From: Aeromicrobium sp. Root344
Lineage (GTDB): Bacteria > Actinomycetota > Actinomycetes > Propionibacteriales > Nocardioidaceae
Direction: 5' to 3'
Assembly (NCBI RefSeq): GCF_001425755.1
Contig: NZ_LMDH01000001.1
Span: forward strand, 2,452,167-2,516,166
Length of the DNA stretch: 64,000 nucleotides
The notes under the pieces are model-generated. The model was not told the origin of the DNA, did no database searches, and was given only the letters and a program-made list of their open reading frames with translations. The first letter of the stretch is position 1, and every line of letters starts with the position of its first letter. This document shows positions 8,482-16,474 of the stretch, one piece after another. The position numbers were made by a program, and so were the translations under genes.

Positions 8482-8933
8482 TCTTCTCGTCCCCGGACCC
8501 GGCCAGCGATCCCTACTTCGCGGGTGCGCTGCTGCGTCTGCAGAAGACCTCGTACGCCTTGGAGGCCGAGCTGATCGGCGACGACCGCATCCCGCCGCTG
8601 CAGGAGGACGAGGTCGGGCTCACCGCCTGGCGTGGACGGTGGCTCACCGCGTGGGACGGCGTCGACCTCGTCGGCGCGATCGCGTGGTGGGAGGCCGCGG
8701 ACCGGATCGACATCGAGAAGGTCATGGTCAGCCCGGTTGCCATGCGCCGCGGCGTTGCGAGCGCGCTGCTCGGCGAGGTGCTCGACCGCGCGTCAGGCCG
8801 GCAGATCCTCGTGGCCACGGGCCGGGCCAACACCCCGGCTGTGTCGCTCTATGCCAAGCACGGCTTCCGCGTCGACGGTGACGAGCAGGTCCCGCCGGGC
8901 ATCTGGATCACGCGGATGCGCCGCGCCGGCTGA
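8478..8933 (+). CDS. GNAT-family N-acetyltransferase
   Basis: 151 aa. A GCN5-related acetyltransferase fold with the acetyl-CoA loop VMVSPVAMRRGVASALLGEVL (motif A, near residues 77-97) and the later ATGRANTPAVSLYAKHGFR strand typical of the family C-terminus. Substrate unknown. It starts at the ATG overlapping the previous stop (ATGA). Confidence 0.85.
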   Translation: MIFSSPDPASDPYFAGALLRLQKTSYALEAELIGDDRIPPLQEDEVGLTAWRGRWLTAWDGVDLVGAIAWWEAADRIDIEKVMVSPVAMRRGVASALLGEVLDRASGRQILVATGRANTPAVSLYAKHGFRVDGDEQVPPGIWITRMRRAG

Positions 8934-8936
8934 GGC

Positions 8937-9323
8937 TCAGCTCTGGAGGATGCGCATCGCGGCCCACGTCTCGTCGAGCGCGATGCTCTCGACGGCCGTC
9001 CAGCCGTAGTCGCCGATCAGGTCCTGCAAGGTCGCCTCGTCGAGGTCGGAGTGACCATTGAGGGGATAGGTGATCCACACGATCGGGATCGACCCCAGCT
9101 GCGGGAGCACCTCGTCGAAGTCGTCGGCCAGCGCCGTGCGGTTGTCGGTGACCAGGATCGCCGCGTCGACGTTCTCCGGCTCGTCCTCGTCGCGCACCTC
9201 GATCGTCTCGGCACCTTCGGGCAACGGGTCGAGCAGCGAGGTCTCCTCGACGCTCGCGCCGATGATCCACACGACGAACCCGTCGCCGATCCTGAGCTTC
9301 TCGGCGTTCGAGGTCTCGGTCAT
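8937..9323 (-). CDS. Small DUF3052-like protein
   Basis: 128 aa, acidic, no membrane segment. The layout of an N-terminal KLRIGDGFVVW strand, an acidic middle with AAILVTDNR, then IPIVWITYPLN and a C-terminal WTAVESIALDETWAAMR resembles DUF3052-type proteins, an actinobacterial family of unknown role. It ends 3 bases from the end of the acetyltransferase gene (convergent). The family call is from the pattern only and is moderate. Confidence 0.55.
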   Translation of the reverse strand: MTETSNAEKLRIGDGFVVWIIGASVEETSLLDPLPEGAETIEVRDEDEPENVDAAILVTDNRTALADDFDEVLPQLGSIPIVWITYPLNGHSDLDEATLQDLIGDYGWTAVESIALDETWAAMRILQS

Positions 9324-9332
9324 GCACTCATC

Positions 9333-10043
9333 CTATGCGGGCCGCCGGACGCCGGTGACGTCCCGGATCGTCCGTCCGACGCCGAGGCCCTTGCCCTCGA
9401 ACCGGGTCTGCGGCCGGCCCTCGAACCGCGGTCCCCACTCGCCGCCGTCGAAGTCTGGCGACTGCGTGACGACGTCGCGGATCTGCTCGGCGTAGTCCTC
9501 CCAGTCGGTCGCCAGCCGCCACAGCCCGCCGGGCTCGAGCACTCGAGCCGCAAGTCGGGCGAACTCGGGCGTCACGAGCCGGCGTTTGTGGTGGCGCTTC
9601 TTGTGCCACGGGTCGGGGAAGAAGATGCGCAGCTCGTGCACCGACCCCGGCGCGAGCATCGTCGTGAGCGCCTCGGCGGCGTTGACGACCATCAGGCGTA
9701 CGTTCGTGACCCCGACGTGGCGCATCGTCACGAGCGTCTGGGCGACGCCCGGCACGTAGACCTCGAGGCCCAGGAAGTCGAGCTCGGGATGATCGACCGC
9801 CGCCTGCACCAGGGCCTCGCCACGACCGCTGCCGATCTCGACGACGAGCGGGGCCTCGCGGCCGAACACCTCGCGGGTGTCCAGCACGTACGACGGGTCG
9901 ACCGAGGTGCTCGGGCCGTGTCGCGGGACCTCCAGCACGTACGTCTGGGCGAGCGCGTCCCACGCTGCCTGCTGGCGCTCGGTCAACCGGCCGCCGCGTC
10001 GGGTGAACGAGACCGGCTCGGTCCGGTACGGCGTGGGCTCCAC
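9333..10043 (-). CDS. trmB: tRNA (guanine-N7)-methyltransferase
   Basis: 236 aa. SAM-dependent enzyme forming m7G46 in tRNA. EIGSGRGEALVQAA is the SAM-binding motif, and FFPDPWHKKRHHKRRLV is the diagnostic TrmB motif. I choose the GTG at 10041-10043; there is no Shine-Dalgarno, but a TACGCT -10 element ends 7 bases before it, so the mRNA is probably leaderless. It shares that promoter core with the divergent DinB-type gene. Confidence 0.92.
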   Translation of the reverse strand: MEPTPYRTEPVSFTRRGGRLTERQQAAWDALAQTYVLEVPRHGPSTSVDPSYVLDTREVFGREAPLVVEIGSGRGEALVQAAVDHPELDFLGLEVYVPGVAQTLVTMRHVGVTNVRLMVVNAAEALTTMLAPGSVHELRIFFPDPWHKKRHHKRRLVTPEFARLAARVLEPGGLWRLATDWEDYAEQIRDVVTQSPDFDGGEWGPRFEGRPQTRFEGKGLGVGRTIRDVTGVRRPA

Positions 10044-10049
10044 TCGCGC

Positions 10050-10056
10050 TAGCGTA
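10050..10056. promoter_or_regulatory. Symmetric -10 element shared by two divergent leaderless genes
   Basis: TAGCGTA reads as TAGCGT on the plus strand, 6 bases before the GTG at 10062, and as TACGCT on the minus strand, 7 bases before the GTG at 10043. The two starts are separated by only 18 bp, so one symmetric -10 can plausibly fire both ways. Confidence 0.6.
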
Positions 10057-10061
10057 GACGC

Positions 10062-10580
10062 GTGGACATCGAACCCGACACCAAGGACTGGACCTGGGTC
10101 CTCCGCGACGCCTGCCCCGAGTGCGGTCTGGCCGCCGGCGACGTCCCCCCGACCGAGATCGCGCACCGGGTGCAGGCCGACCTGCCGCGCTGGTCCGCCG
10201 TCCTCGAGCGCCCGGATGCGCGCGAGCGGCCCGCGCCCGCCACCTGGTCGCCGACCGAGTACGCGTGCCACGTCCGCGACGTCCACGTCCTGTTCGCCGA
10301 GCGCATGCGGCTCATGCTCGACCAGGACGCACCGCGCTTCGCCAACTGGGACCAGGACGAGACCGCGATCGCCGACGACTACGCCTCGCAGGACCCCGCG
10401 ACCGTCGCCACGCAGCTCGTCGAGGCCGGCGAGGGCATGGTCGAGCTCCTCGGCTCCATCCCCGACGACGCCTGGGACCGCACCGGGTTCCGCAGCGACG
10501 GCTCGGAGTTCACGGTCGCGACGCTGTCGCAGTACTACCTCCACGACATCGCCCACCACCTCCACGACGTACGAGGCTGA
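10062..10580 (+). CDS. DinB-superfamily protein
   Basis: 172 aa, leaderless GTG start. A four-helix protein of the DinB/YfiT metal-binding superfamily: the helix WSPTEYACHVRDVHVLFAER and a C-terminal YYLHDIAHHLHDV supply the histidine ligands expected for a divalent metal. Actinobacterial members often use mycothiol as a co-substrate; that role is only possible here. It begins a run with mobA (2-base gap), a DUF6457 gene and fdhD. Confidence 0.75.
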   Translation: MDIEPDTKDWTWVLRDACPECGLAAGDVPPTEIAHRVQADLPRWSAVLERPDARERPAPATWSPTEYACHVRDVHVLFAERMRLMLDQDAPRFANWDQDETAIADDYASQDPATVATQLVEAGEGMVELLGSIPDDAWDRTGFRSDGSEFTVATLSQYYLHDIAHHLHDVRG

Positions 10581-10582
10581 CG

Positions 10583-11158
10583 ATGCCGCCGACCGCCGAC
10601 TGGGACGCGATCGTGCTGGCGGGCGGGCGCGGGTCGCGGCTGGGCGGGGTCGACAAGGCCGCGCTCGAGGTCGGCGGTGAGACGCTGCTCGCCCGGACGC
10701 TCCTTGCCGTCGAAGGCGCCGGTCGTGTCATCGTCGCGGGCGACCCGCGACCGCTGCCCGAAGGCACGATCGTCGTGCAGGAGGAGCCCCGCTTCGCCGG
10801 TCCGGCTGCCGCGATCGGCGCGGCGATGGCCGAGGTCCGCGCGCCGTACGTCTTCCTGTCCGGCTGCGACCACCCGTTCCTGTCCGACGCCGTCGACCTG
10901 CTCCTCGACTCGGCATCCGGCGACGGCGTCATCGCGATCGACGGCGACGGCCGTCGGCAGTACCTCATGAGCGTCCTCGACGCCGCCGCCCTGCGTGCCT
11001 CGATCGCCGCCCAGCCGACCCTGGTCGACCTGTCCGTCCGTACGCTCCTGGTGCCGTTGGAGCTCATGGAGATCCCGATCCCCGTACGTGCGGCACTCGA
11101 CATCGACACGTGGCACGATCAGAAGCAGGCGCTGGCAGAAGGGAACCGCGATGGCTGA
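10583..11158 (+). CDS. mobA: Molybdenum cofactor guanylyltransferase
   Basis: 191 aa. Transfers GMP from GTP to molybdopterin. The nucleotide-binding LAGGRGSRLGGVDKA near residues 12-26 and the FLSGCDHPFL metal/substrate motif near residue 93 fit MobA-type NTP transferases. Its place two genes before fdhD supports a role in formate dehydrogenase or another molybdoenzyme. It overlaps the next gene by 8 bases. Confidence 0.85.
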   Translation: MPPTADWDAIVLAGGRGSRLGGVDKAALEVGGETLLARTLLAVEGAGRVIVAGDPRPLPEGTIVVQEEPRFAGPAAAIGAAMAEVRAPYVFLSGCDHPFLSDAVDLLLDSASGDGVIAIDGDGRRQYLMSVLDAAALRASIAAQPTLVDLSVRTLLVPLELMEIPIPVRAALDIDTWHDQKQALAEGNRDG

Positions 11159-11408
11159 CATGACTCTCGACGACTGGGTCGTGATGGTGGCCACCGAGCT
11201 CGGCATCAAGGAGCTCGACCTCGACACCGAGTCCGTGCTCGACCTGGCTGCCGATGCCGCACACGCCGTCGTACGCCCGGCTGCACCACTCACGACCTTC
11301 CTCGCCGGCCTCGCCGCAGGCATGGCCGGAGGGTCGGAGTCCGACCTCAAGGACGCGATCGAGACCGCCACCGCACTGTGTGAGCGGATCGAGGAGGAAT
11401 CCGCATAG
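11151..11408 (+). CDS. DUF6457-type small protein in the molybdenum cofactor run
   Basis: 85 aa, all helical, acidic. DDWVVMVATELGIKELDLDTE followed by LDLAADAAHAVVRPAAPLTTFLAG fits DUF6457, a small actinobacterial family I associate with mobA and fdhD neighbours. It overlaps mobA and abuts fdhD without a gap, so it is translated with them. Biochemical role unknown; a helper in molybdoenzyme maturation is inference from context. Confidence 0.7.
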   Translation: MADMTLDDWVVMVATELGIKELDLDTESVLDLAADAAHAVVRPAAPLTTFLAGLAAGMAGGSESDLKDAIETATALCERIEEESA

Positions 11409-12236
11409 ATGGCCGGCCGGCTGACACGTCGTACCAAGGTCACCCGGTTCGCGCCGGACGGCTCGTCGACCGTCCGTGAGGACGCGCTCGCGGTCGAGGA
11501 GCCGCTCGAGATCCGCGTGGGCGGCGCGTCCCTGTCGGTCACGATGCGCTCGCCCGGCGACGACTTCGACCTGGTGGCCGGGTTCCTGGTCTCCGAGGGC
11601 GTCATCTGGTCGGCCGACCAGCTCGTCTCGATGCGGTTCTGCGCCGGCACCGACGACAACGGGCTGCAGACGTTCAACGTCGTCGACGCCGAGCTGAGCG
11701 CCGACACCCCGCCGCTGGACGTCTCGCTCGAGCGCCACGTCTACACCTCGAGCTCGTGCGGCATCTGCGGCACCGCGTCGATCGACGCCGTGCACAAGGC
11801 GGCGCACTTCGGCCATCTCGACGACGCGTCGTCGTGGTCCGCCGAGCTGCTCGGGTCGCTGCCCGACCGGCTGCGCGCGGGCCAGAAGGTCTTCGACCGC
11901 ACCGGGGGAGTGCACGCCGCTGGGCTGTTCGACGCGTCCGGGGCGCTGTTGTGCCTCCGCGAGGACGTCGGCCGGCACAACGCGGTCGACAAGGTCGTCG
12001 GCTGGGCGCTGCGCGAGGGCCGGCTGCCGTTGTCCGGCACCGTGCTGCAGGTGTCGGGCCGGGCGTCGTTCGAGCTCGTGCAGAAGGCCCACATGGCCGG
12101 CATCCCGATGCTCGCCGCGGTGTCGGCGCCGTCCTCCCTCGCGGTGGAGCACGCCGAGTCGGCCGGCATGACGCTGCTCGGCTTCAGCCGCGACGGCGCC
12201 TTCAACGCGTACGCCGGACCACACCGCATCTCCTGA
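11409..12236 (+). CDS. fdhD: Formate dehydrogenase accessory sulfurtransferase
   Basis: 275 aa. FdhD carries sulfur from a cysteine desulfurase to the molybdenum cofactor before it enters formate dehydrogenase. The catalytic loop SSSCGICG gives C117 and C120; RSPGDDFDLVAGFLVSEG (48-65) and the C-terminal GRASFELVQKA are family features. The ATG is directly after the previous stop, with GGAGGAA 10 bases upstream. No formate dehydrogenase gene is in this window. Confidence 0.92.
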   Translation: MAGRLTRRTKVTRFAPDGSSTVREDALAVEEPLEIRVGGASLSVTMRSPGDDFDLVAGFLVSEGVIWSADQLVSMRFCAGTDDNGLQTFNVVDAELSADTPPLDVSLERHVYTSSSCGICGTASIDAVHKAAHFGHLDDASSWSAELLGSLPDRLRAGQKVFDRTGGVHAAGLFDASGALLCLREDVGRHNAVDKVVGWALREGRLPLSGTVLQVSGRASFELVQKAHMAGIPMLAAVSAPSSLAVEHAESAGMTLLGFSRDGAFNAYAGPHRIS

Positions 12237-12257
12237 TCCCGACACGCCAGAGCTGTC

Positions 12258-12280
12258 GTGCGTCACGCACGCTAGTGCGT
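12258..12280. promoter_or_regulatory. Candidate PadR operator
   Basis: Three alternating half-sites GTGCGT (12258-12263), ACGCAC (12265-12270) and GTGCGT (12275-12280) form two overlapping palindromes just upstream of a TACTGT -10 at 12290-12295. The padR ATG is 7 bases after that -10, so it is probably leaderless. Autoregulation is inferred. Confidence 0.55.
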
Positions 12281-12302
12281 ATTGCGTGGTACTGTCCCAT
12301 CC

Positions 12303-12629
12303 ATGGATGCAACCCAGCTGCTCAAGGGCGTGCTCGACGTCGCGGTGCTCGCCGTCGTCGAGGACGAGGACGGATACGGCTACGACGTCGTGCGCAGGCT
12401 GCGCGCCGCGGGCCTCGAAGAAGTCGGAGACGCCTCCGTCTACGGGACGCTGCGCAGGCTCTACACCGCGGGCGCCCTCACGTCGTACGTCGTGCCGTCC
12501 GAGGAGGGGCCGCACCGCAAGTACTACGGCATCAACGCCCAGGGGAGGGCGATGCTCGAGCTCCAGCGCAAGGTCTGGACCGAGTTCTCCACCACGATGA
12601 ACCACCTGCTCACAGGGGAGGCAGCATGA
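12303..12629 (+). CDS. PadR-family transcriptional regulator
   Basis: 108 aa. Winged-helix PadR fold: LLKGVLDVAVLAVV, then EDGYGYDVVRRLR, ASVYGTLRRLYTAGAL as the recognition helix, and RKYYGINAQGRAML as the wing. ATG at 12303. The stop overlaps the start of the next gene (ATGA), a HAAS-type membrane protein; PadR plus HAAS pairs are a common Gram-positive signalling arrangement. Confidence 0.88.
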   Translation: MDATQLLKGVLDVAVLAVVEDEDGYGYDVVRRLRAAGLEEVGDASVYGTLRRLYTAGALTSYVVPSEEGPHRKYYGINAQGRAMLELQRKVWTEFSTTMNHLLTGEAA

Positions 12630-13642
12630 CCACGTCCACCGTCACGCCCGAGATCGTCGCGTTCGCCCAAGGGGTCCGTGCCGCGCTGGCCGACCTGCCC
12701 GCCGAGGAGGTCGACGACCTGACCGACGGGCTCGAGGCCGACCTCGCCGAGGCGTACGCCGAGGACCTCCAGCGTGAGCTGCCCGATCCCGGGGCGTACG
12801 CGACCGAGCTGCGCGCGGCTGCCGGACTGCCGATGCGTACCAAGGTCAAGACCGGCGTGCTCGCGGGGCTGGCGCAGAGCTGGGCCGACACCCGAGCCGA
12901 TGTCGGCGTGGCGATCCGGCGCAACCCGGCGCTGGCGAGTGTCGTGGAGTTCCTCGGCGAGCTGCGACCCGCGTGGTGGATCGTCCGTGCCTGGCTGGCC
13001 GCGTGGTTGGTCGCCTGGTTCTTCGGCAACGAGCGAGGCTTCGGCCTGGCCGGCAGCTGGTGGCTGGTCTTCGTGGCGTTCGCCGTCGTGAGCGTCCAGT
13101 GGGGTCGCGGCCGCTGGCAGGGCGCGGGGGTGCCCGCGCTGATCGCGATCGGCAACGTCGTGGCGGTCGTCGCCTTCCTCCCGGTCATGGCAGCCGCCGA
13201 CGACCCACGAAGCAGTGCCGGTGACTTCGACCGGGGCTTCCAGTCCGGCGTCGACGCCACGGTCAACGACCCTCCAGCGGACGGCTTGACGTTCCGTGGC
13301 CACCCGGTGGCGAACATCTTCGCGTACGACGCCTCGGGCAAGCCCCTGCGGGACGTCCAGCTGTTCACTCCTGACGGCAAGCCGCTCGAGCCCTACGCCT
13401 CGCAGTCCGACGACGTCCCGTGCGCCGCCAACGAATGCTCGACGGTGTGGCAGTCGAGGCAGCTCGAGACCGGGCAGCCGGTCTTCAACGTGTTCCCTCT
13501 GGGGACGGTGGCCGCGGAGTGGGACGACCAGGCGCAGCAGACCGTCCCGAAGCCGGGTGCGACCGCGGTGGTCCCCAAGGCGCCCTACCTCAAGGTTCCG
13601 GGGGTGCTCGCCCCCAAGAAGGTTGCCAACTCCAACGAGTGA
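12626..13642 (+). CDS. HAAS-domain membrane protein paired with PadR
   Basis: 338 aa. Residues 1-75 are an acidic helical domain of HAAS/DUF1700 type (LADLPAEEVDDLTDGLEADL and similar), followed by three or more membrane helices (about 115-130, 143-158 and 171-190) and an extracytoplasmic domain of about 130 residues with two cysteines (VPCAANECS). Translationally coupled to padR, so the two probably act together at the envelope. The ligand of the outer domain is unknown. Confidence 0.7.
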   Translation: MTTSTVTPEIVAFAQGVRAALADLPAEEVDDLTDGLEADLAEAYAEDLQRELPDPGAYATELRAAAGLPMRTKVKTGVLAGLAQSWADTRADVGVAIRRNPALASVVEFLGELRPAWWIVRAWLAAWLVAWFFGNERGFGLAGSWWLVFVAFAVVSVQWGRGRWQGAGVPALIAIGNVVAVVAFLPVMAAADDPRSSAGDFDRGFQSGVDATVNDPPADGLTFRGHPVANIFAYDASGKPLRDVQLFTPDGKPLEPYASQSDDVPCAANECSTVWQSRQLETGQPVFNVFPLGTVAAEWDDQAQQTVPKPGATAVVPKAPYLKVPGVLAPKKVANSNE

Positions 13643-13726
13643 CTCGGGATCAAACGGGGTGTCTGCAACGTTGGATAGAGTGAACGACAACGACTCCATC
13701 TTCGGAGCCATCCCACGGAGGGAATC

Positions 13727-14563
13727 ATGAAGAGCAGCAACCCCGTCTTCGCCCGCAGCGCCGAGTTCAACGGCCGCGGCGGTGCAGTCGCCACGGACCC
13801 GTCCCAGTGGCAGATCGACCTCAACGGGTCGCCCACGCACACCGAGCGCGGCGCGGGCCGCATGACGATCGACACGGTCGTGGAGAAGACCGGCATCACG
13901 CTGGGCATCCTCGCCGTCGCCGCCGGCATCACCTGGGTCATGATCGGCGACCTGACGACCATCGACCCGACTGCCAGTGACGCGTACGGTCGCGCCTTCA
14001 CGTTCGCGATCGCCGGAGCGCTCATCGGTCTGGTCCTGTCGCTGGTCAACTCGTTCAAGAAGGTCATCAGCCCGGCGCTCGTCATCGCCTACGCGGTGTT
14101 CGAGGGTGTCTTCGTCGGCGCCTTCTCCAAGGTCATCGCGGCCTACGTCAACGACACCAGCATCGTGTTCCAGGCGATCGCCGCCACGATGGTGGCCTTC
14201 GGTGGCACGCTGGCGGCCTACAAGTTCTTCAACATCCAGGTCACCGACAAGTTCCGCAAGGTCGTGACGATCTCGGTCTTCGCGTTCGTCGGTGCGACGC
14301 TGCTCAACCTGCTGCTGAGCTGGACCGGAGTCGTCGACAATGGCGGCATCCGTGGCTTCAACACGCTCGGCCTGGTCGTCTCAGCCGTCGCGGTCGTGCT
14401 CGCGGTCTTCATGCTGATCATGGACTTCGACTACGTCGAGCGCGGCGTCGAGGCCGGACTGCCGGAGCGCGAGTCCTGGCGTGCGGCGTTCGGTCTCACG
14501 GTCACCCTCGTGTGGCTCTACATCGAGATCCTGCGCATCCTCGCGATCCTGCGTGGCGACTGA
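13727..14563 (+). CDS. Bax inhibitor-1/YccA-family membrane protein
   Basis: 278 aa, ATG at 13727 behind GGAGGGAATC. A ~45-residue polar N-terminus (MKSSNPVFARSAEF) precedes seven membrane helices. The AYAVFEGVFVGAFSKVI segment and the C-terminal acidic DFDYVERGVEAGLPERESW are typical of actinobacterial Bax inhibitor-1-like proteins, which may act as pH-sensitive ion leaks. A strong terminator follows. Confidence 0.88.
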   Translation: MKSSNPVFARSAEFNGRGGAVATDPSQWQIDLNGSPTHTERGAGRMTIDTVVEKTGITLGILAVAAGITWVMIGDLTTIDPTASDAYGRAFTFAIAGALIGLVLSLVNSFKKVISPALVIAYAVFEGVFVGAFSKVIAAYVNDTSIVFQAIAATMVAFGGTLAAYKFFNIQVTDKFRKVVTISVFAFVGATLLNLLLSWTGVVDNGGIRGFNTLGLVVSAVAVVLAVFMLIMDFDYVERGVEAGLPERESWRAAFGLTVTLVWLYIEILRILAILRGD

Positions 14564-14579
14564 CCTCCAGCGCTGACAC

Positions 14580-14615
14580 ACGAACGGCCGATCCCTTCGG
14601 GGGTCGGCCGTTCGT
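14580..14615. terminator. Intrinsic-type hairpin after the Bax inhibitor gene
   Basis: A 16-bp stem, 14580-14595 with 14600-14615, closes a TTCG tetraloop. One G-T pair sits within it. It begins 17 bases after the stop codon; the tail is CTGTT rather than a T-run. Confidence 0.85.
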
Positions 14616-14633
14616 CTGTTCAGAGCCCCGGGC

Positions 14634-14764
14634 GGTGGATGTTCCACCGAATGCCCTCAGCGGTGGATGTTCCACCGAATGGGGCTCCAAAAGGTGGAGG
14701 ATCCACCGCCCGCAACCAAAAGGTGGAGGATCCACCGCTCGCGGCCAAAGGTGGAGGATCCACC
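14634..14764. repeat. Five-copy array of GGTGGANNNTCCACC palindromes
   Basis: Copies begin at 14634, 14662, 14693, 14722 and 14750, spaced 28-31 bp. The first two have TGT in the centre, the last three GGA. Neighbouring bases repeat too: CGAATG follows the first two, and AAAGG precedes the last three. The array lies between the terminator of the Bax inhibitor gene and the end of the convergent hydrolase gene. No ORF explains it. Confidence 0.9.
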
Positions 14765-14774
14765 GCTCGGGGCG

Positions 14775-15701
14775 TCAGGAGGCGCGGCGGCGGCGCAGGA
14801 CCGAGGCGAAGCGACCGCCGGGGCCGGCATCCTTCGTCACCTGCGTGCCGGGATGCTCGACCGAGACGGCAGCGGCGTCGGCGACCGAGACGAGGTCGTG
14901 CGGGCGACCCGTGTAGGCGAGCTCGCGTTGCTTCTGCCGCAGGGACGCCGTGATCGCGGGGATCAGGACCGACACCATGTTGGCGTAGCCGGTCTCCGAG
15001 GGGTGGAAGTGGTCGGCGCCGAACATGACGTCGCGCCGCTCGGTGAACAGCAGGCCGAGCAGGTCCCCGAGCGACACCGAACGGCCGCCCGCCTCGACGA
15101 CCGCGATCGTCTGCCTGCGGGCCAGTGCGCGACTCAGGCGGCGAGCCACGGCGCGGAGCGGCTGGTGGATCGGCTGCACCGTGCCGAGGTCAGGGCAGGT
15201 GCCGACCACGACGTCGCAGTCCTCGGCGACGAGGCGGCGGACGACCTGGCCGAGCATCCGCGCGGACGCCTGCGGGGTGACCCGGTGCGTGACGTCATTG
15301 GTGCCAACCACGATCACGGCGACATCGGGGTGCCAGTCGGGATCGAGGTCGATCTGGCCCATGAGGTCGGACGTCTGTGCGCCGACGACGGCGCGGCACT
15401 GCACCTCGACGGGAGCATCCATGACGTGGGCGAGGCCGACGCCGATCATCGCGGACGGAGTGGCGTCGGCGCGGGTCACGCCGTAGCCCACGGCGGCGGA
15501 GTCGCCCAGCACGAGCACGCGGATCGTACGCCCGGGCAGGTCGTCGCCGTAGATGCCGTCAGGCGAGGGTGGTCGGTCGTCCGTGGTGCCGATCGCCCGG
15601 CGGGCGAGGATCGCCTCGCCGATCAGGAATCCGTAGAAGCCCGAGAGTGTGGCACTGCCGCCGATCAGCGTGGCGGCAGCGATACGACGGGGGCGAGGCA
15701 C
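14775..15701 (-). CDS. SGNH-type hydrolase, membrane-anchored
   Basis: 308 aa from a GTG at 15699-15701. A TAAAAT -10 ends 6 bases before it, so it is probably leaderless. One N-terminal hydrophobic segment (residues 8-32) could be a signal anchor. Block I VLGDSAAVGYG (serine near 68), VVGTNDVTH for the oxyanion Asn, and FGADHFHPSETGY for Asp/His mark an SGNH esterase. The C-terminal 40 residues are basic and variable. Substrate unknown; export and cell-envelope work are plausible. Confidence 0.82.
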   Translation of the reverse strand: MPRPRRIAAATLIGGSATLSGFYGFLIGEAILARRAIGTTDDRPPSPDGIYGDDLPGRTIRVLVLGDSAAVGYGVTRADATPSAMIGVGLAHVMDAPVEVQCRAVVGAQTSDLMGQIDLDPDWHPDVAVIVVGTNDVTHRVTPQASARMLGQVVRRLVAEDCDVVVGTCPDLGTVQPIHQPLRAVARRLSRALARRQTIAVVEAGGRSVSLGDLLGLLFTERRDVMFGADHFHPSETGYANMVSVLIPAITASLRQKQRELAYTGRPHDLVSVADAAAVSVEHPGTQVTKDAGPGGRFASVLRRRRAS

Positions 15702-15787
15702 GTTGTCATTTTACGTCGGCCCGACGACGCAAACACGCGAAAAGGGCTGGTCAGCGGTGTGGTCTTCATTGCGCTTAGGGTGGCTGC

Positions 15788-16474
15788 GTGCGCGAATTCG
15801 TCCCCAACCTCCGAGATGTCGGCGGAGTGGAGGCGGCGGACGGCCGGCTGGTCCGACGGGGCCGGGTCCTGCGCAGCGCGATGCCGTCGCACAAGGACCA
15901 CGCACCCGACGACATCGTCTGGCCGCCCTCGCTCGTGATCGACCTGCGATCGGCCAACGAGTCCGAGGACATCCACCCGCTCGCGCGATCGGGAGCGCGC
16001 ATCGTCAACCTCCCGCTGCTCAGCGCCCTGCGTCCCGGACTGGCGCCGCCTGAGAGCCTCGCGAGCCTGTACCTGCTGATGCTCGATCACGCCTCGATGT
16101 ACCTCGTCGAGCTGGTCCGGGAGGTCGGCGCGGCGCGCGGCGCGACGTTGATCCACTGTGCCGCCGGCAAGGATCGCACGGGTGTCTCGGTGGCGATGCT
16201 GCTGCGGCTCGTCGGGGTCGAGCGGCAGCACGTCATCGCGGACTTCCTCGAGACCGAGCACGCCGAGCAGGCCATCTCGTCCCGGCTGCGCAAGCTGCCC
16301 GGTCGTCATCACCGGGCGGCGCTGCCGCCGGAGTTCCTGGCGGTCCCGGTCGAGGCGATCGAGGGCGTGCTCGACCTCTGGGACTCGCACGACGATGGTG
16401 TCGTGGGCTGGTTCCTGGACGTCGGCGGCAGCGAGGACCTGGTCGAGCAGCTGAGACGTACGCTTCTCACATGA
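15788..16474 (+). CDS. Tyrosine-protein phosphatase (PtpB/DSP-like)
   Basis: 228 aa. The P-loop HCAAGKDRTGVS carries the catalytic cysteine and arginine of the protein-tyrosine/lipid phosphatase family; the N-terminal NLRDVGGVEAADGRLVRRGRVLRS is the usual opening of this bacterial subgroup (PF13350 type). GTG start at 15788 lies 6 bases after TAGGGT, so it is probably leaderless. Overlaps pirin by 4 bases. Substrates may be phosphotyrosine or phosphoinositide. Confidence 0.87.
   Translation: MREFVPNLRDVGGVEAADGRLVRRGRVLRSAMPSHKDHAPDDIVWPPSLVIDLRSANESEDIHPLARSGARIVNLPLLSALRPGLAPPESLASLYLLMLDHASMYLVELVREVGAARGATLIHCAAGKDRTGVSVAMLLRLVGVERQHVIADFLETEHAEQAISSRLRKLPGRHHRAALPPEFLAVPVEAIEGVLDLWDSHDDGVVGWFLDVGGSEDLVEQLRRTLLT

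Noticed and set aside
14634-14764. CRISPR array
   Set aside because: Repeats are 15-bp perfect dyads with 13-16 bp between them, too short for CRISPR, and there are no cas genes.
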